A stretch of DNA of 64,000 nt, taken from Streptomyces griseomycini. GTDB taxonomy: Bacteria > Actinomycetota > Actinomycetes > Streptomycetales > Streptomycetaceae. This document shows positions 20,537 to 28,399 of this stretch, piece after piece. Positions within the stretch are counted from its first letter, which is position 1, and every line of letters begins with the position of its first letter. The notes below the pieces were generated by a model. That model worked only from the letters and a program-made list of their open reading frames with translations, was not told where the DNA came from and made no database searches. Position numbers and translations under genes: made by a program. The stretch lies in the NCBI RefSeq assembly GCF_014203535.1, contig NZ_JACHJI010000002.1:1-64000 (forward strand), written 5' to 3'.

Positions 20537-20570
20537 CGGAATATTCCGTAGCGAAACAAACCGATAGGAT
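20537..20570 (+). promoter_or_regulatory. pyk promoter with palindrome in the -35 area
   Basis: TAGGAT (20565-20570) is a good -10 element eight bases before the pyk ATG. Transcription would then begin at or next to the start codon, although AGGA inside it could alternatively act as a binding site. The perfect 12-base palindrome CGGAATATTCCG (20537-20548) covers the expected -35 position and could be an operator. Confidence 0.5.
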
Positions 20571-20577
20571 CGCCCCC

Positions 20578-22005
20578 ATGCGCCGTTCGAAAATCGTCTG
20601 TACTCTCGGCCCCGCGGTCGACTCCCACGAGCAGCTCGTCGCTCTGATCGAAGCCGGCATGAACGTGGCCCGCTTCAACTTCAGCCACGGCACGCACGCC
20701 GAGCACCAGGGCCGGTACGACCGGGTCCGTGCCGCCGCCAAGGAGACCGGCCGGGCCATCGGTGTCCTCGCCGACCTCCAGGGCCCGAAGATCCGCCTGG
20801 AGACCTTCGCCGAAGGCCCCGTCGAGCTGGTGCGCGGTGACGAGTTCACCATCACCACCGAGGACGTCCCCGGCGACAAGACGATCTGCGGAACGACCTA
20901 CAAGGGCCTGCCCGGCGACGTGGCCAAGGGCGACCAGGTGCTCATCAACGACGGCAACGTCGAACTGAAGGTCACCGAGGTCGAGGGCCCGCGGGTGAAG
21001 ACGATCGTCATCGAGGGCGGCGTCATCTCCGACCACAAGGGCATCAACCTGCCGGGCGCGGCCGTCAACGTCCCCGCGCTGAGCGAGAAGGACGTCGAGG
21101 ACCTGCGCTTCGCGCTGCGGATGGGCTGCGACCTGGTCGCCCTGTCCTTCGTCCGGGACGCCAAGGACGTCGCCGACGTGCACCGCGTGATGGACGAGGA
21201 GGGCCGCCGCGTCCCCGTCATCGCCAAGGTGGAGAAGCCGCAGGCGGTGCAGAACATGGAGGACGTCGTGATGGCGTTCGACGGCGTGATGGTCGCCCGC
21301 GGCGACCTCGCCGTCGAGTACCCGCTCGAGAAGGTCCCCATGGTGCAGAAGCGCCTGATCGAGCTGTGCCGGCGCAACGCCAAGCCGGTGATCGTGGCGA
21401 CCCAGATGATGGAGTCGATGATCACCAACTCCCGCCCGACCCGCGCCGAGGCCTCCGACGTGGCCAACGCGATCCTGGACGGCGCCGACGCGGTGATGCT
21501 GTCGGCCGAGTCGAGCGTGGGCGCGTACCCGATCGAGACCGTGCGGACGATGTCGAAGATCGTCCAGGCGGCCGAGCAGGAGCTGCTGTCCAAGGGCCTG
21601 CAGCCGCTGGTGCCCGGCAAGAAGCCGCGCACCCAGGGCGGTTCGGTGGCCCGTGCCGCCTGCGAGATCGCCGACTTCCTCGGCGGCAAGGGCCTGGTGG
21701 CCTTCACCCAGTCCGGCGACACGGCCCGCCGGCTGTGCCGCTACCGCGTCGCCCAGCCGATCCTGGCGTTCACCACGGACGAGTCCACCCGCAACCAGCT
21801 GGCGCTCAGCTGGGGCGTGGAGCCGTACGTCGTGCCGTTCGTGAACAGCACCGACGAGATGGTCGACCTGGTGGACCAGGAGCTGGTCAAGCTGCACCGC
21901 TTCAACGAGGGCGACATCGTGGTCATCACCGCCGGTTCGCCGCCCGGCGTCCCCGGCACCACCAACATGGTCCGCGTCCACCACCTGGGCGGCCCGACGA
22001 GCTGA
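20578..22005 (+). CDS. pyk: Pyruvate kinase
   Basis: A 475-residue glycolytic enzyme making pyruvate and ATP from phosphoenolpyruvate. It begins at the family start MRRSKIVCTLGPA. Other signatures are NVARFNFSHG, DLQGPKIR, the active-site Lys/Glu segment IAKVEKPQAV, the metal-binding MVARGDLAVEYPLEKVP and MLSAESSVGAYPIE. The C-terminal domain (about 340-475) is complete. Placement after pta-ackA groups substrate-level phosphorylation genes, but pyk has its own promoter. Confidence 0.95.
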   Translation: MRRSKIVCTLGPAVDSHEQLVALIEAGMNVARFNFSHGTHAEHQGRYDRVRAAAKETGRAIGVLADLQGPKIRLETFAEGPVELVRGDEFTITTEDVPGDKTICGTTYKGLPGDVAKGDQVLINDGNVELKVTEVEGPRVKTIVIEGGVISDHKGINLPGAAVNVPALSEKDVEDLRFALRMGCDLVALSFVRDAKDVADVHRVMDEEGRRVPVIAKVEKPQAVQNMEDVVMAFDGVMVARGDLAVEYPLEKVPMVQKRLIELCRRNAKPVIVATQMMESMITNSRPTRAEASDVANAILDGADAVMLSAESSVGAYPIETVRTMSKIVQAAEQELLSKGLQPLVPGKKPRTQGGSVARAACEIADFLGGKGLVAFTQSGDTARRLCRYRVAQPILAFTTDESTRNQLALSWGVEPYVVPFVNSTDEMVDLVDQELVKLHRFNEGDIVVITAGSPPGVPGTTNMVRVHHLGGPTS

Positions 22006-22023
22006 CCCGGACGGCACGCGGAC

Positions 22024-22067
22024 GAACACCGGGGGCGCCCCTGCGGACAGGGGCGCCCCCGGTGTTC
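22024..22067. terminator. Bidirectional terminator between pyk and the acidic protein gene
   Basis: Perfect 20-bp inverted repeat (22024-22043 and 22048-22067) with loop cgga, placed 19 bp after pyk and 33 bp from the stop of the convergent gene. Confidence 0.85.
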
Positions 22068-22099
22068 CCGCGGCTCCCGGAAAGGTTCCTGACGGCGGG

Positions 22100-23473
22100 T
22101 CAGTCCGTGATGTACTGCTGCAGCCCGGGGATGAACAGGGTCCCGCCGAACTGGCCGGCCTGCTGCACCGTCACGTCGGTGAAGTAGATCAGCGGGATGT
22201 TCAGCGGCGGCGGGTGCTCCGGGTCGAAGGTGACCGGGATCAGCCCGAGCAGCTTGCCGGAGATCTTCTCCGTGTACATCACGGTGTCGCCGTCGCGGAT
22301 CGTGGACGTCGACCCCTTGCGGGCCTGCACGTGGTAGGTCTTGCCGGTCTTCTCGTCCTTGACCGTCTGGTGCAGGTCGCCGATGTCGGTGCCGTCGGAG
22401 ACGACGTACTTCAGCACCTTCTTCGTCCTGCCGCTCGAGGTCCGCACCTCGACGATGCCCTGGTAGTCGGCGCCCTTCAGCAGCAGCGAGCTGGCGTTCA
22501 GGTACCAGGGGTCCTCGGGCAACAGGATCTTGTTGTCGACCCCGCCCTCGGCGTCGGTGGCGACCGGGCAGTCCTCGAGATCGACCGTGGACGTCTCGGA
22601 GGGGCTCGGGGACGCGGTGGCCTCGGCGGTCGGCGTCGGGGCCGCCTCCTCGGCCGCCTCCTCGGCGTCCCCGGCCGCCTGCGGCACCTCGTCGGCAGCG
22701 ACCTCCGCGGTGTCCTTCGCCGCTCCGGTGGCCTTCTCCGTGGTCTCCTCGGCGGTCTCCTTCACGGTGCCGGCCGCGTCCCGGCCCGCGCCCTCGGCCG
22801 ACGGGGCGGAGGCGGACGGGGCGGAGGCGGACGGGGCGGGGCCCGGGCTCGCCTCCGCTTCCTTGTCCCCCGGAGTGAGGACGTCCTCGAGGGCGTCCCC
22901 GATCTTCTCCAGCACGTTGCGGTCGGTCTCCGACGGGGCGGGCGCGGGCGCGGCCTGCTCCGCCACGGCCTGCTCGCCCGCGGCCCCGGAGGGGGCCGGC
23001 GCGGGGACGTCCTCGTCGTCGGAACCTGAATCCGACGAAGAGGCCGCGCCCTCGTCCGCGCCCGTGCCGGTGTCCGCGCCCGTGTCCGTGCCGGCGGAGG
23101 CCGAGGGATCGGGCTCCGCGCCGGGGTCCTGGTCCGGGGAGGCGCCGTCGCTCGCCGAGGGGGACGGCGTGGGCGACGCGGAGGCGTCGTCCTTCTCCTC
23201 GCCCTTCTCGGCGTCCCCGATGGCGTCCAGGCACTCCTTGTACTCGTCCGCGGTCAGGCTCTTCGAGGACGGCTGGTCGTCGGCCTGGGCGAGCGTCGGC
23301 GTGAACCCCATCCCCATGAGGACCGCGGTCGGCATCGCCGCCAGGGCTATCACCTTGCCGCTCGGCACATGGAACCGGGTGAACAGCGGCTTCCTGGGGG
23401 CCGCGTGGCGCGGCCCCTTTCTCTCCGGGGTCAGGGCCGCCGTGGTCTGGTCGCGCGCCTCGTCAGCCGACAC
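22100..23473 (-). CDS. Acidic, low-complexity exported protein of the DUF6230/DUF6114 cluster
   Basis: A 457-residue protein of unknown function. A basic N-terminus is followed by a hydrophobic signal or anchor segment (VIALAAMPTAVLMGMGFTPT, about 43-63). A long Asp/Glu/Ala/Ser/Pro-rich disordered stretch follows (about 85-300). The C-terminal 160 residues look folded, with beta-strand patterns such as SLLLKGADYQGIVEVRT and VMYTEKISGKLLGLIPVTF. GTG 23473 lies inside the DUF6114 gene end (11-base overlap), so it is probably the last gene of that unit. I cannot assign an activity; location outside the membrane is inferred. Confidence 0.75.
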   Translation of the reverse strand: MSADEARDQTTAALTPERKGPRHAAPRKPLFTRFHVPSGKVIALAAMPTAVLMGMGFTPTLAQADDQPSSKSLTADEYKECLDAIGDAEKGEEKDDASASPTPSPSASDGASPDQDPGAEPDPSASAGTDTGADTGTGADEGAASSSDSGSDDEDVPAPAPSGAAGEQAVAEQAAPAPAPSETDRNVLEKIGDALEDVLTPGDKEAEASPGPAPSASAPSASAPSAEGAGRDAAGTVKETAEETTEKATGAAKDTAEVAADEVPQAAGDAEEAAEEAAPTPTAEATASPSPSETSTVDLEDCPVATDAEGGVDNKILLPEDPWYLNASSLLLKGADYQGIVEVRTSSGRTKKVLKYVVSDGTDIGDLHQTVKDEKTGKTYHVQARKGSTSTIRDGDTVMYTEKISGKLLGLIPVTFDPEHPPPLNIPLIYFTDVTVQQAGQFGGTLFIPGLQQYITD

Positions 23474-24059
23474 GGTGCCCCCTGTCGAGGTTCTCGGCCC
23501 GTGCGCCGTCCGCCTCACCGCCGTCGCCGGTCCCGTACGGGGCGGCCGGCTGCCCCGGCCCGCCCGTGGTGCTCCCGGGGGCGTCCGCCCGGACGTCCTC
23601 CCGGACGCCCTCCCCGGCGGGCCCGCCGGGGAACTCCTGGTGTCCGTCCGCCTCGGCCGCCGGCGTGCCCGGCGCCCAGGAGAGGGCGAGCGCGCCGCCG
23701 ACCAGCGCGAGCAGGAAGCCGACCAGGAAGCCGCCTATGTTGGAGACCACCAGGGACACCAGGGCCAGGAGGATCGCCGCGACACCGGCGAAGATGCGTG
23801 TGGCCTGCTGGAACCACATGGTCAGGCCCAGCGTGATCAGCAGGACGCCGATGATCAGTGAGCCCGCGCCGGCGGTCGTCGCCATGGCGATCGACATGTG
23901 GCCCAGCTTCAGCGTGGCGTAGGGGAAGTAGGCGATCGGGATTCCGCCCAGCAGGGTGAACAGGCCGGCCCAGAACGGCCGGGTGCCCCGCCAGTCGCGG
24001 AACCGCAGACGCAGCCGGGTGAGGTTCCCGGCGCTCTGGACCGGAGTCTCGGCACTCAT
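23463..24059 (-). CDS. DUF6114 family integral membrane protein
   Basis: A 198-residue protein with four hydrophobic segments: PFWAGLFTLLGGIPIAYFPY (about 28-47), then about 53-75, 85-105 and 108-128. An acidic, Pro/Gly-rich cytoplasmic or exposed tail follows. The sequence resembles the DUF6114 family, which has no known activity and is found beside DUF6230 proteins in Streptomyces. ATG 24059 has GGGAG upstream. It overlaps the next gene downstream by 11 bases. Confidence 0.85.
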   Translation of the reverse strand: MSAETPVQSAGNLTRLRLRFRDWRGTRPFWAGLFTLLGGIPIAYFPYATLKLGHMSIAMATTAGAGSLIIGVLLITLGLTMWFQQATRIFAGVAAILLALVSLVVSNIGGFLVGFLLALVGGALALSWAPGTPAAEADGHQEFPGGPAGEGVREDVRADAPGSTTGGPGQPAAPYGTGDGGEADGARAENLDRGHRVG

Positions 24060-24175
24060 GGAAAAAGCTCCCTGGGTCCGGTGGAAGTACGTACCGGCTC
24101 GGCCGTAGGCGTGGAGAAGCCGGAAGTCTGGATCTGAGGGGGTGGCCCGGCACGCGGACCGGCCGGGCCGGCGGA

Positions 24176-24199
24176 GCGGGGAAGCGTCGGCTTCCCCGC
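24176..24199 (-). terminator. Hairpin between DUF6230 and DUF6114 genes
   Basis: Perfect 10-bp stem (24176-24185 and 24190-24199) with loop gtcg, 48 bp after the DUF6230 stop. It may partly terminate, giving more DUF6230 mRNA than downstream mRNA. Confidence 0.6.
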
Positions 24200-24246
24200 C
24201 CCCGGGACGGCTCAGTCGCCCCGGAACACCCCGGCGACGGAAACCG

Positions 24247-24888
24247 TCAGTAGCACTCCATCTTGGAGTCCGTACCGAGACGCATCGACAGGCCGCTCAG
24301 CTTGAACGTGCCGGCCGTGGTCGCCCACGCCGTCTGCTTGACGTCGTAGAGGTCGGCCGTCTCCGCCTGCTGGGCGAAGCCGCCCGGCAGGGTGGTCTTC
24401 TCGTCCTTGTTCGCGGGGCCACGCGTCTTGTCCTTGACCGCGACGCCGATGTCGATGTTCTTGAACTCCGCGTCGGCGTCGAGCTGGGCGACGTCGATGT
24501 AGAGGTTCTTGGCCTCGACCGGCTTCTTCGCGTTGTTGCCCGCCTCAAGACGGAGGTAGACCGTTCCCACGAAGGGGACGTCCGTCTTGACCGACTGACA
24601 CATCTTGGTGATCGTCGCGTCGTCGAACGACGAGATGGCGACCGGGACCTGCTTCTTGGCCTTGCCCTCGGTCGACGTGTAGACGCTGTCGACACCGCCG
24701 TACTGGGCGAAACCCTCACCGTGCAGGTGACCGGCCGTCACCTTGAACTGCTGGCCGGACACGCTGAACGACGCCGCGAGGGCGCCCTGCGCCAGACCGA
24801 TGCCCACCGCAGCCGTGGCGGCCACGCTGGGCACCATGACGACGGCGAACCGCTTCCATCTGGTCCCGCCACGCACCTGGGACTTCAT
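24247..24888 (-). CDS. DUF6230 family exported protein
   Basis: A 213-residue protein with signal-like start MKSQVRGGTRWKRFAVVMVP and a hydrophobic core to about residue 38. The body is beta-rich with FSVSGQQFKVTAGHLHGEGF and the C-terminus SMRLGTDSKMECY. Two Cys (in KMCQS and at the end) may pair. It matches the DUF6230 family, whose members lack an assigned function. ATG 24888 has GGAGGAAAC directly upstream, a strong start. First gene of a three-gene set with DUF6114 and an acidic exported protein. Confidence 0.85.
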   Translation of the reverse strand: MKSQVRGGTRWKRFAVVMVPSVAATAAVGIGLAQGALAASFSVSGQQFKVTAGHLHGEGFAQYGGVDSVYTSTEGKAKKQVPVAISSFDDATITKMCQSVKTDVPFVGTVYLRLEAGNNAKKPVEAKNLYIDVAQLDADAEFKNIDIGVAVKDKTRGPANKDEKTTLPGGFAQQAETADLYDVKQTAWATTAGTFKLSGLSMRLGTDSKMECY

Positions 24889-25268
24889 GTTTCCTCCTTC
24901 TCGGACGTACATCTCCTGTCCTGACCGGCCGCCATGGACGGCGGCTCAGCCGGGCAGGGATGGGAGAAGTGCTCCGTCCTCGGGAAGGAGAGCGCCCGTA
25001 CCCGACGGCGCACGAAGCGCACGGATCACCGGCGATCACCCCCGAGCGACAACCACTGGTCGCGCCTGACACGCATCACGCACAACCCTGCTGGACAGGC
25101 TTCGCCGAGTGGGCGAAGACCCCCCTGTCCAAGAGCCGGCGACACTGCCGCCGGCTCTGCTCGGTGGGGACCCAGGGGACCCGCGGGCCCGACCGGCTGT
25201 CGGGGTGCGGGAAATGGACCGAGCGTCGCCGATCGTGGTGCATTCTCGTCGCCCGCACAAGGGGGTTC

Positions 25269-25284
25269 GTTACTCGCTAGTAAC
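25269..25284. promoter_or_regulatory. Palindrome GTTACT-cgct-AGTAAC
   Basis: Six-base arms with a four-base centre, about 380 bp upstream of the DUF6230 start. A related palindrome lies at 25400-25412. Probably an operator; regulator unknown. Confidence 0.45.
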
Positions 25285-25399
25285 GGCCGGATAACCACGG
25301 GGCGACCCACCGATCCCGGTCGGCGACGCTGGGTGTCCCGGAAGGGGTGGACAAAACTGTTGACCCTTGGACGGAATCCGACAGATCAACGCCTGCGAC

Positions 25400-25412
25400 T
25401 TACTCGCAGTAA
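25400..25412. promoter_or_regulatory. Palindrome TTACT-cgc-AGTAA
   Basis: Five-base arms with a three-base centre. It shares TTACTCGC and AGTAAC with the palindrome 131 bp away, so one protein may bind both. Confidence 0.4.
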
Positions 25413-25543
25413 CAGCGGCCGCGATGACCAAGATTTGGTAAAGCGCGGCCGCATCGACCTCGACGGACCAGCCCTCCACTCGGGCCCCACCGGTCCGGAC
25501 ACCCGGCAAAACGGTCAGATCCGGACCTCGTCGCCCGGTCCGG

Positions 25544-26521
25544 TCAGAACAGGGCCCGCGCCAGCGCCCGGCGCGCGGCGATCACCCGCGGGTCCTCGGC
25601 GCCGACCACCTCGAACAGCTTCAGCAACCGCACCCGCACGGTCTCCCGGTCGTCGCCCGCGGTCCGTCCCACCGTCTCGATGAGCCGGCCGAAGGCGTCC
25701 TCGACATGACCGCCCACCAGGTCCAGGTCGGCGGCGACGATCTGCGCCTCGACGTCCTGCGGCTTCTCGGCGGCGTCCTTGCGCACCCGCACCGGGTCCA
25801 GGCCCTGCACCCGCTGGAGCAGTTCGGCCTGGGCGAGGCCCAGCGTGGCCTCCGGGTTGCCCGGATCGTCGGCGAGCACGTTCCTGTACGCCTGGACGGC
25901 ACCGCTCAGGTCACCCGAGTCCAGCGCCCGGACGGCGGCCTCCAGCAGCGCGTCGTACGGACCGGCGGGCACGTCCTGCGCCGCCCGGTCACCGCCGCCC
26001 GGCTCGGCGTCGGGGTCGACGGTGAGACCGGTCAGGCCGAAGCGCTGCTCGGCCACCTGCACCAACTGGTCCAGGGTCTGGCGGATCTGCGCCTCGCCCG
26101 CGGCCCCCTGGAAGAGCGGCAGGGCCTGCCCGGCCACCACCGCGAAGACCGCCGGGATCCCCTGGACCCCGAACTGCTGCATCAGCAGTTGGTTGGCGTC
26201 GACGTCGATCTTGGCGAGGAGGAAGCGCCCGTCGTACTCGACGGCGAGCCGCTCCAGGACGGGGCTCAGCTGCTTGCAGGGCTGGCACCACTCGGCCCAG
26301 AAGTCGATGACGACCGGGACCTCGGTGGACCGCTGCAGGACGTCGCGCTCGAAGCCGGCCTCGTCGACGTCGATGACGAGATCGGCCGGGGAGACGGCAC
26401 CCCCGCCGCCCTGCCGGGCGGCTTCGGCGCGTGCCTGCTCCGCCTTCGCCTTGGCCTCCTGGGCCGCCTTCACCGCGGCGAGGTCGACGACTCCGCTCAT
26501 GGACATGTTCCGTGGCTGCAT
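25544..26521 (-). CDS. Thioredoxin-TPR protein (CnoX/YbbN-like)
   Basis: A 325-residue protein. After a helical Ala/Lys-rich N-terminus (about 15-45) comes a thioredoxin domain with VIDFWAEWCQPCKQLSPVLE (active site WCQPC, about residue 85) and cis-Pro in GVQGIPAVFAVV. A TPR-like C-terminal half follows (about 190-325: DSGDLSGAVQAYRNVLADDP, NPEATLGLAQAELL). CnoX proteins hold oxidised clients for chaperonins; a classic redox activity is also possible as both Cys are kept. ATG 26521 has GGGGGAGGA upstream. It is divergent from a TetR gene with a palindrome between them. Confidence 0.85.
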   Translation of the reverse strand: MQPRNMSMSGVVDLAAVKAAQEAKAKAEQARAEAARQGGGGAVSPADLVIDVDEAGFERDVLQRSTEVPVVIDFWAEWCQPCKQLSPVLERLAVEYDGRFLLAKIDVDANQLLMQQFGVQGIPAVFAVVAGQALPLFQGAAGEAQIRQTLDQLVQVAEQRFGLTGLTVDPDAEPGGGDRAAQDVPAGPYDALLEAAVRALDSGDLSGAVQAYRNVLADDPGNPEATLGLAQAELLQRVQGLDPVRVRKDAAEKPQDVEAQIVAADLDLVGGHVEDAFGRLIETVGRTAGDDRETVRVRLLKLFEVVGAEDPRVIAARRALARALF

Positions 26522-26654
26522 GCGTCTATCCTCCCCCGTACGGCGCGCGTGTGTGAAAACGCCCGGGGAAAGCCAGGCGTTCGTGTGCTGTCGGGCGCCG
26601 GGTCCCCACCCCACGCCGTGGTCGTCGCTCGGGCACGCCGGTCACACGTGCTTT

Positions 26655-26671
26655 CGCTACGAGTCGTAGCG
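26655..26671. promoter_or_regulatory. Perfect 17-bp palindrome, candidate TetR operator
   Basis: CGCTACGA-g-TCGTAGCG is fully symmetric and lies between the divergent CnoX-like and TetR genes (88 bp before the TetR ATG). Length and symmetry fit a TetR-family operator, so the TetR protein may control itself and its neighbour. Confidence 0.6.
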
Positions 26672-26758
26672 TAATGCCGGGCGGGGCCCCCGGAACACCG
26701 TGCCCCGGTGATCTCCCTCACGCCCGGCCGCACGGGAACCGCCGGTTATGGTCGTCCC

Positions 26759-27382
26759 ATGCAGAGCCGCACCCCAGCCAGTCGCACCGGACGCCCGCGC
26801 AGCACCGCCGCGGACGCCGCGATCCTGGCCGCGACGCGTCAGGCTCTGGTCGAACTGGGGTGGTCCAGGCTCACGTTGGGAGACGTGGCGGTCCGCGCCG
26901 GGGTGGCGAAGACCACCGTCTACCGGCGCTGGGCGGGCAAGAACGAACTGGTCGTGGACGCGGTCGCGGAACTCTTCGACGAGCTGTGCGTGCCCGACCG
27001 CGGCTCGCTGGCCGCCGACATCGAGGGCGTGGTGCTGCAGTTCGCCGCGATCCTGGCCCGGCCCGAGGCCCGGAGCGGGCTGATGGCGGTGGTCGCCGAG
27101 GCCACCCGCGACGACGCGCTGCGCGAGCGCATCCGGGCCTCGATCGTCGACCGGCAGAAGCGCCTGGTCCTCGCGGGCCGGGCGCGCGCCCAGGCGCGGG
27201 GCGAGCTGCCGGCCGAGGCCGACGTCGACCGGGCGGCCCGCACCGTCGACCTGATCTTCGACATGGTGGCCGGCGCGGTGGTGCACCGCACCCTGGTGAG
27301 CGCGGAGCCGGCGGACGAGGAGTGGGTGCACGGCTTCACCCGGGTCCTGCTGTCGGGGCTCGCCTCGGCCGGCTCCGCCTGA
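26759..27382 (+). CDS. TetR-family transcriptional regulator
   Basis: A 207-residue repressor-type protein. HTH region (about 18-65): AILAATRQALVELGWSRLTL then VAVRAGVAKTTVYRRWAGKN. The C-terminal ligand domain has a TetR_C-like pattern (ARPEARSGLMAVVAEATRDD). ATG 26759 is preceded by TATGGT seven bases upstream and no Shine-Dalgarno sequence, suggesting a leaderless message. A longer frame from 26708 lacks support. Probable operator at 26655-26671. Confidence 0.88.
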   Translation: MQSRTPASRTGRPRSTAADAAILAATRQALVELGWSRLTLGDVAVRAGVAKTTVYRRWAGKNELVVDAVAELFDELCVPDRGSLAADIEGVVLQFAAILARPEARSGLMAVVAEATRDDALRERIRASIVDRQKRLVLAGRARAQARGELPAEADVDRAARTVDLIFDMVAGAVVHRTLVSAEPADEEWVHGFTRVLLSGLASAGSA

Positions 27383-27530
27383 CCGGACCCCGGGCCCCTC
27401 ACGGGTGCGACCAGCGGTGAACTCCCGCTCCCCGGGCGGCAGTTGCTTGCCGCAGCGGTGTCGCCCTGCGAGGATCGGGTGATCGTCCGGGCCGGGACGT
27501 ACGGCACGCCGAGCACCCAGGGAGCCTCGC

Positions 27531-28343
27531 ATGACCGGGACCGAACCCGTCGCCGCACGCATCGACACCTCCAGGCCGCACCCGGCCCGGGTCTACGACT
27601 GGTTCCTCGGCGGCAAGGACAACTACCCCGTCGACGAGGAACTGGGCCGGCACATCATGAGCGTCGACGGGACCGCCCGGCACGTCGCCCGGACCAACCG
27701 CTGGTTCATGCAGCGCGTCACCCGGTGGCTGGCCGGCAGGGCGGGCATCCGCCAGTACCTGGACATCGGCACCGGCATCCCCACCGAGCCCAACCTGCAC
27801 CAGGTGGCCCAGCGCATCGCACCGGAGTCCCGCGTCGTCTACGCCGACAACGACCCCATCGTGCTGGGGCACGCGGAGGCGCTCCTGCGCAGCACCCCCG
27901 AGGGGCTCACCGCCTACATCGAGGCCGATGTCCGCCGGCCCGACCGGATCCTGGAACAGGCCCGCGAGAGCCTCGACTTCACCCGGCCGCTGGCCCTGTC
28001 CCTGGTGGCGCTCACCCACTTCCTGGGCGACGAGGACGATCCGCACGGCCTGGTGGCCCGGCTGGTCGACGCCCTCCCCTCCGGCAGCCACCTCGTCCTG
28101 TCGCAGCTCACCGCCGACTTCGACCCCGTCGCGGTGGGGCGAGGCGTCGAGATGTACCGGGCGGGAGGCGTCACGCTCGCGCCGCGCACCCGCGCGGAGA
28201 TCGCCCGCTTCTTCACCGGGCTCGAGTTCGTGGAGCCCGGACTGGTCCAGCTGACCGACTGGCATCCCGAGCTCGCCGACGGGGAGACCGCCGACGCGAA
28301 CGCCGTGATCTCCCTGTACGGCGCGGTGGCCCGCAAGCCGTGA
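27531..28343 (+). CDS. SAM-dependent methyltransferase (PF04672/DUF574 type)
   Basis: A 270-residue protein of the actinobacterial family formerly called DUF574. The N-terminal signature RPHPARVYDWFLGGKDNYPV (residues 15-34) is diagnostic. The SAM fold shows YLDIGTGIPTEPNLHQVAQR and VVYADNDPIVLGHAEALL. Substrate is unknown; many paralogues exist in Streptomyces. It stands alone and ends at a terminator shared with the convergent mutase gene. Confidence 0.88.
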   Translation: MTGTEPVAARIDTSRPHPARVYDWFLGGKDNYPVDEELGRHIMSVDGTARHVARTNRWFMQRVTRWLAGRAGIRQYLDIGTGIPTEPNLHQVAQRIAPESRVVYADNDPIVLGHAEALLRSTPEGLTAYIEADVRRPDRILEQARESLDFTRPLALSLVALTHFLGDEDDPHGLVARLVDALPSGSHLVLSQLTADFDPVAVGRGVEMYRAGGVTLAPRTRAEIARFFTGLEFVEPGLVQLTDWHPELADGETADANAVISLYGAVARKP

Positions 28344-28351
28344 CCGCCCTT

Positions 28352-28391
28352 CCCGCTCCGTCCGTCCGTCCGGCCGGCCGGACGGAGCGGG
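28352..28391. terminator. Bidirectional terminator between methyltransferase and icmA
   Basis: Twelve-base arms (28352-28363 and 28380-28391) pair perfectly, and the interior cgtccggccggccggacg can also fold. It serves both convergent genes. Confidence 0.75.
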
Positions 28392-28399
28392 GGCACGGC

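Larger units (their letters stand above)
24889..25543. other. 655-bp intergenic region upstream of the DUF6230 cluster
   Basis: No coding sequence is supported; the short open frames have no binding sites or family features. It contains two related palindromes at 25269-25284 and 25400-25412. Its base composition is somewhat less GC-rich than the surroundings between 25255 and 25450, consistent with a regulatory region of the minus-strand DUF6230 gene. Confidence 0.5.
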
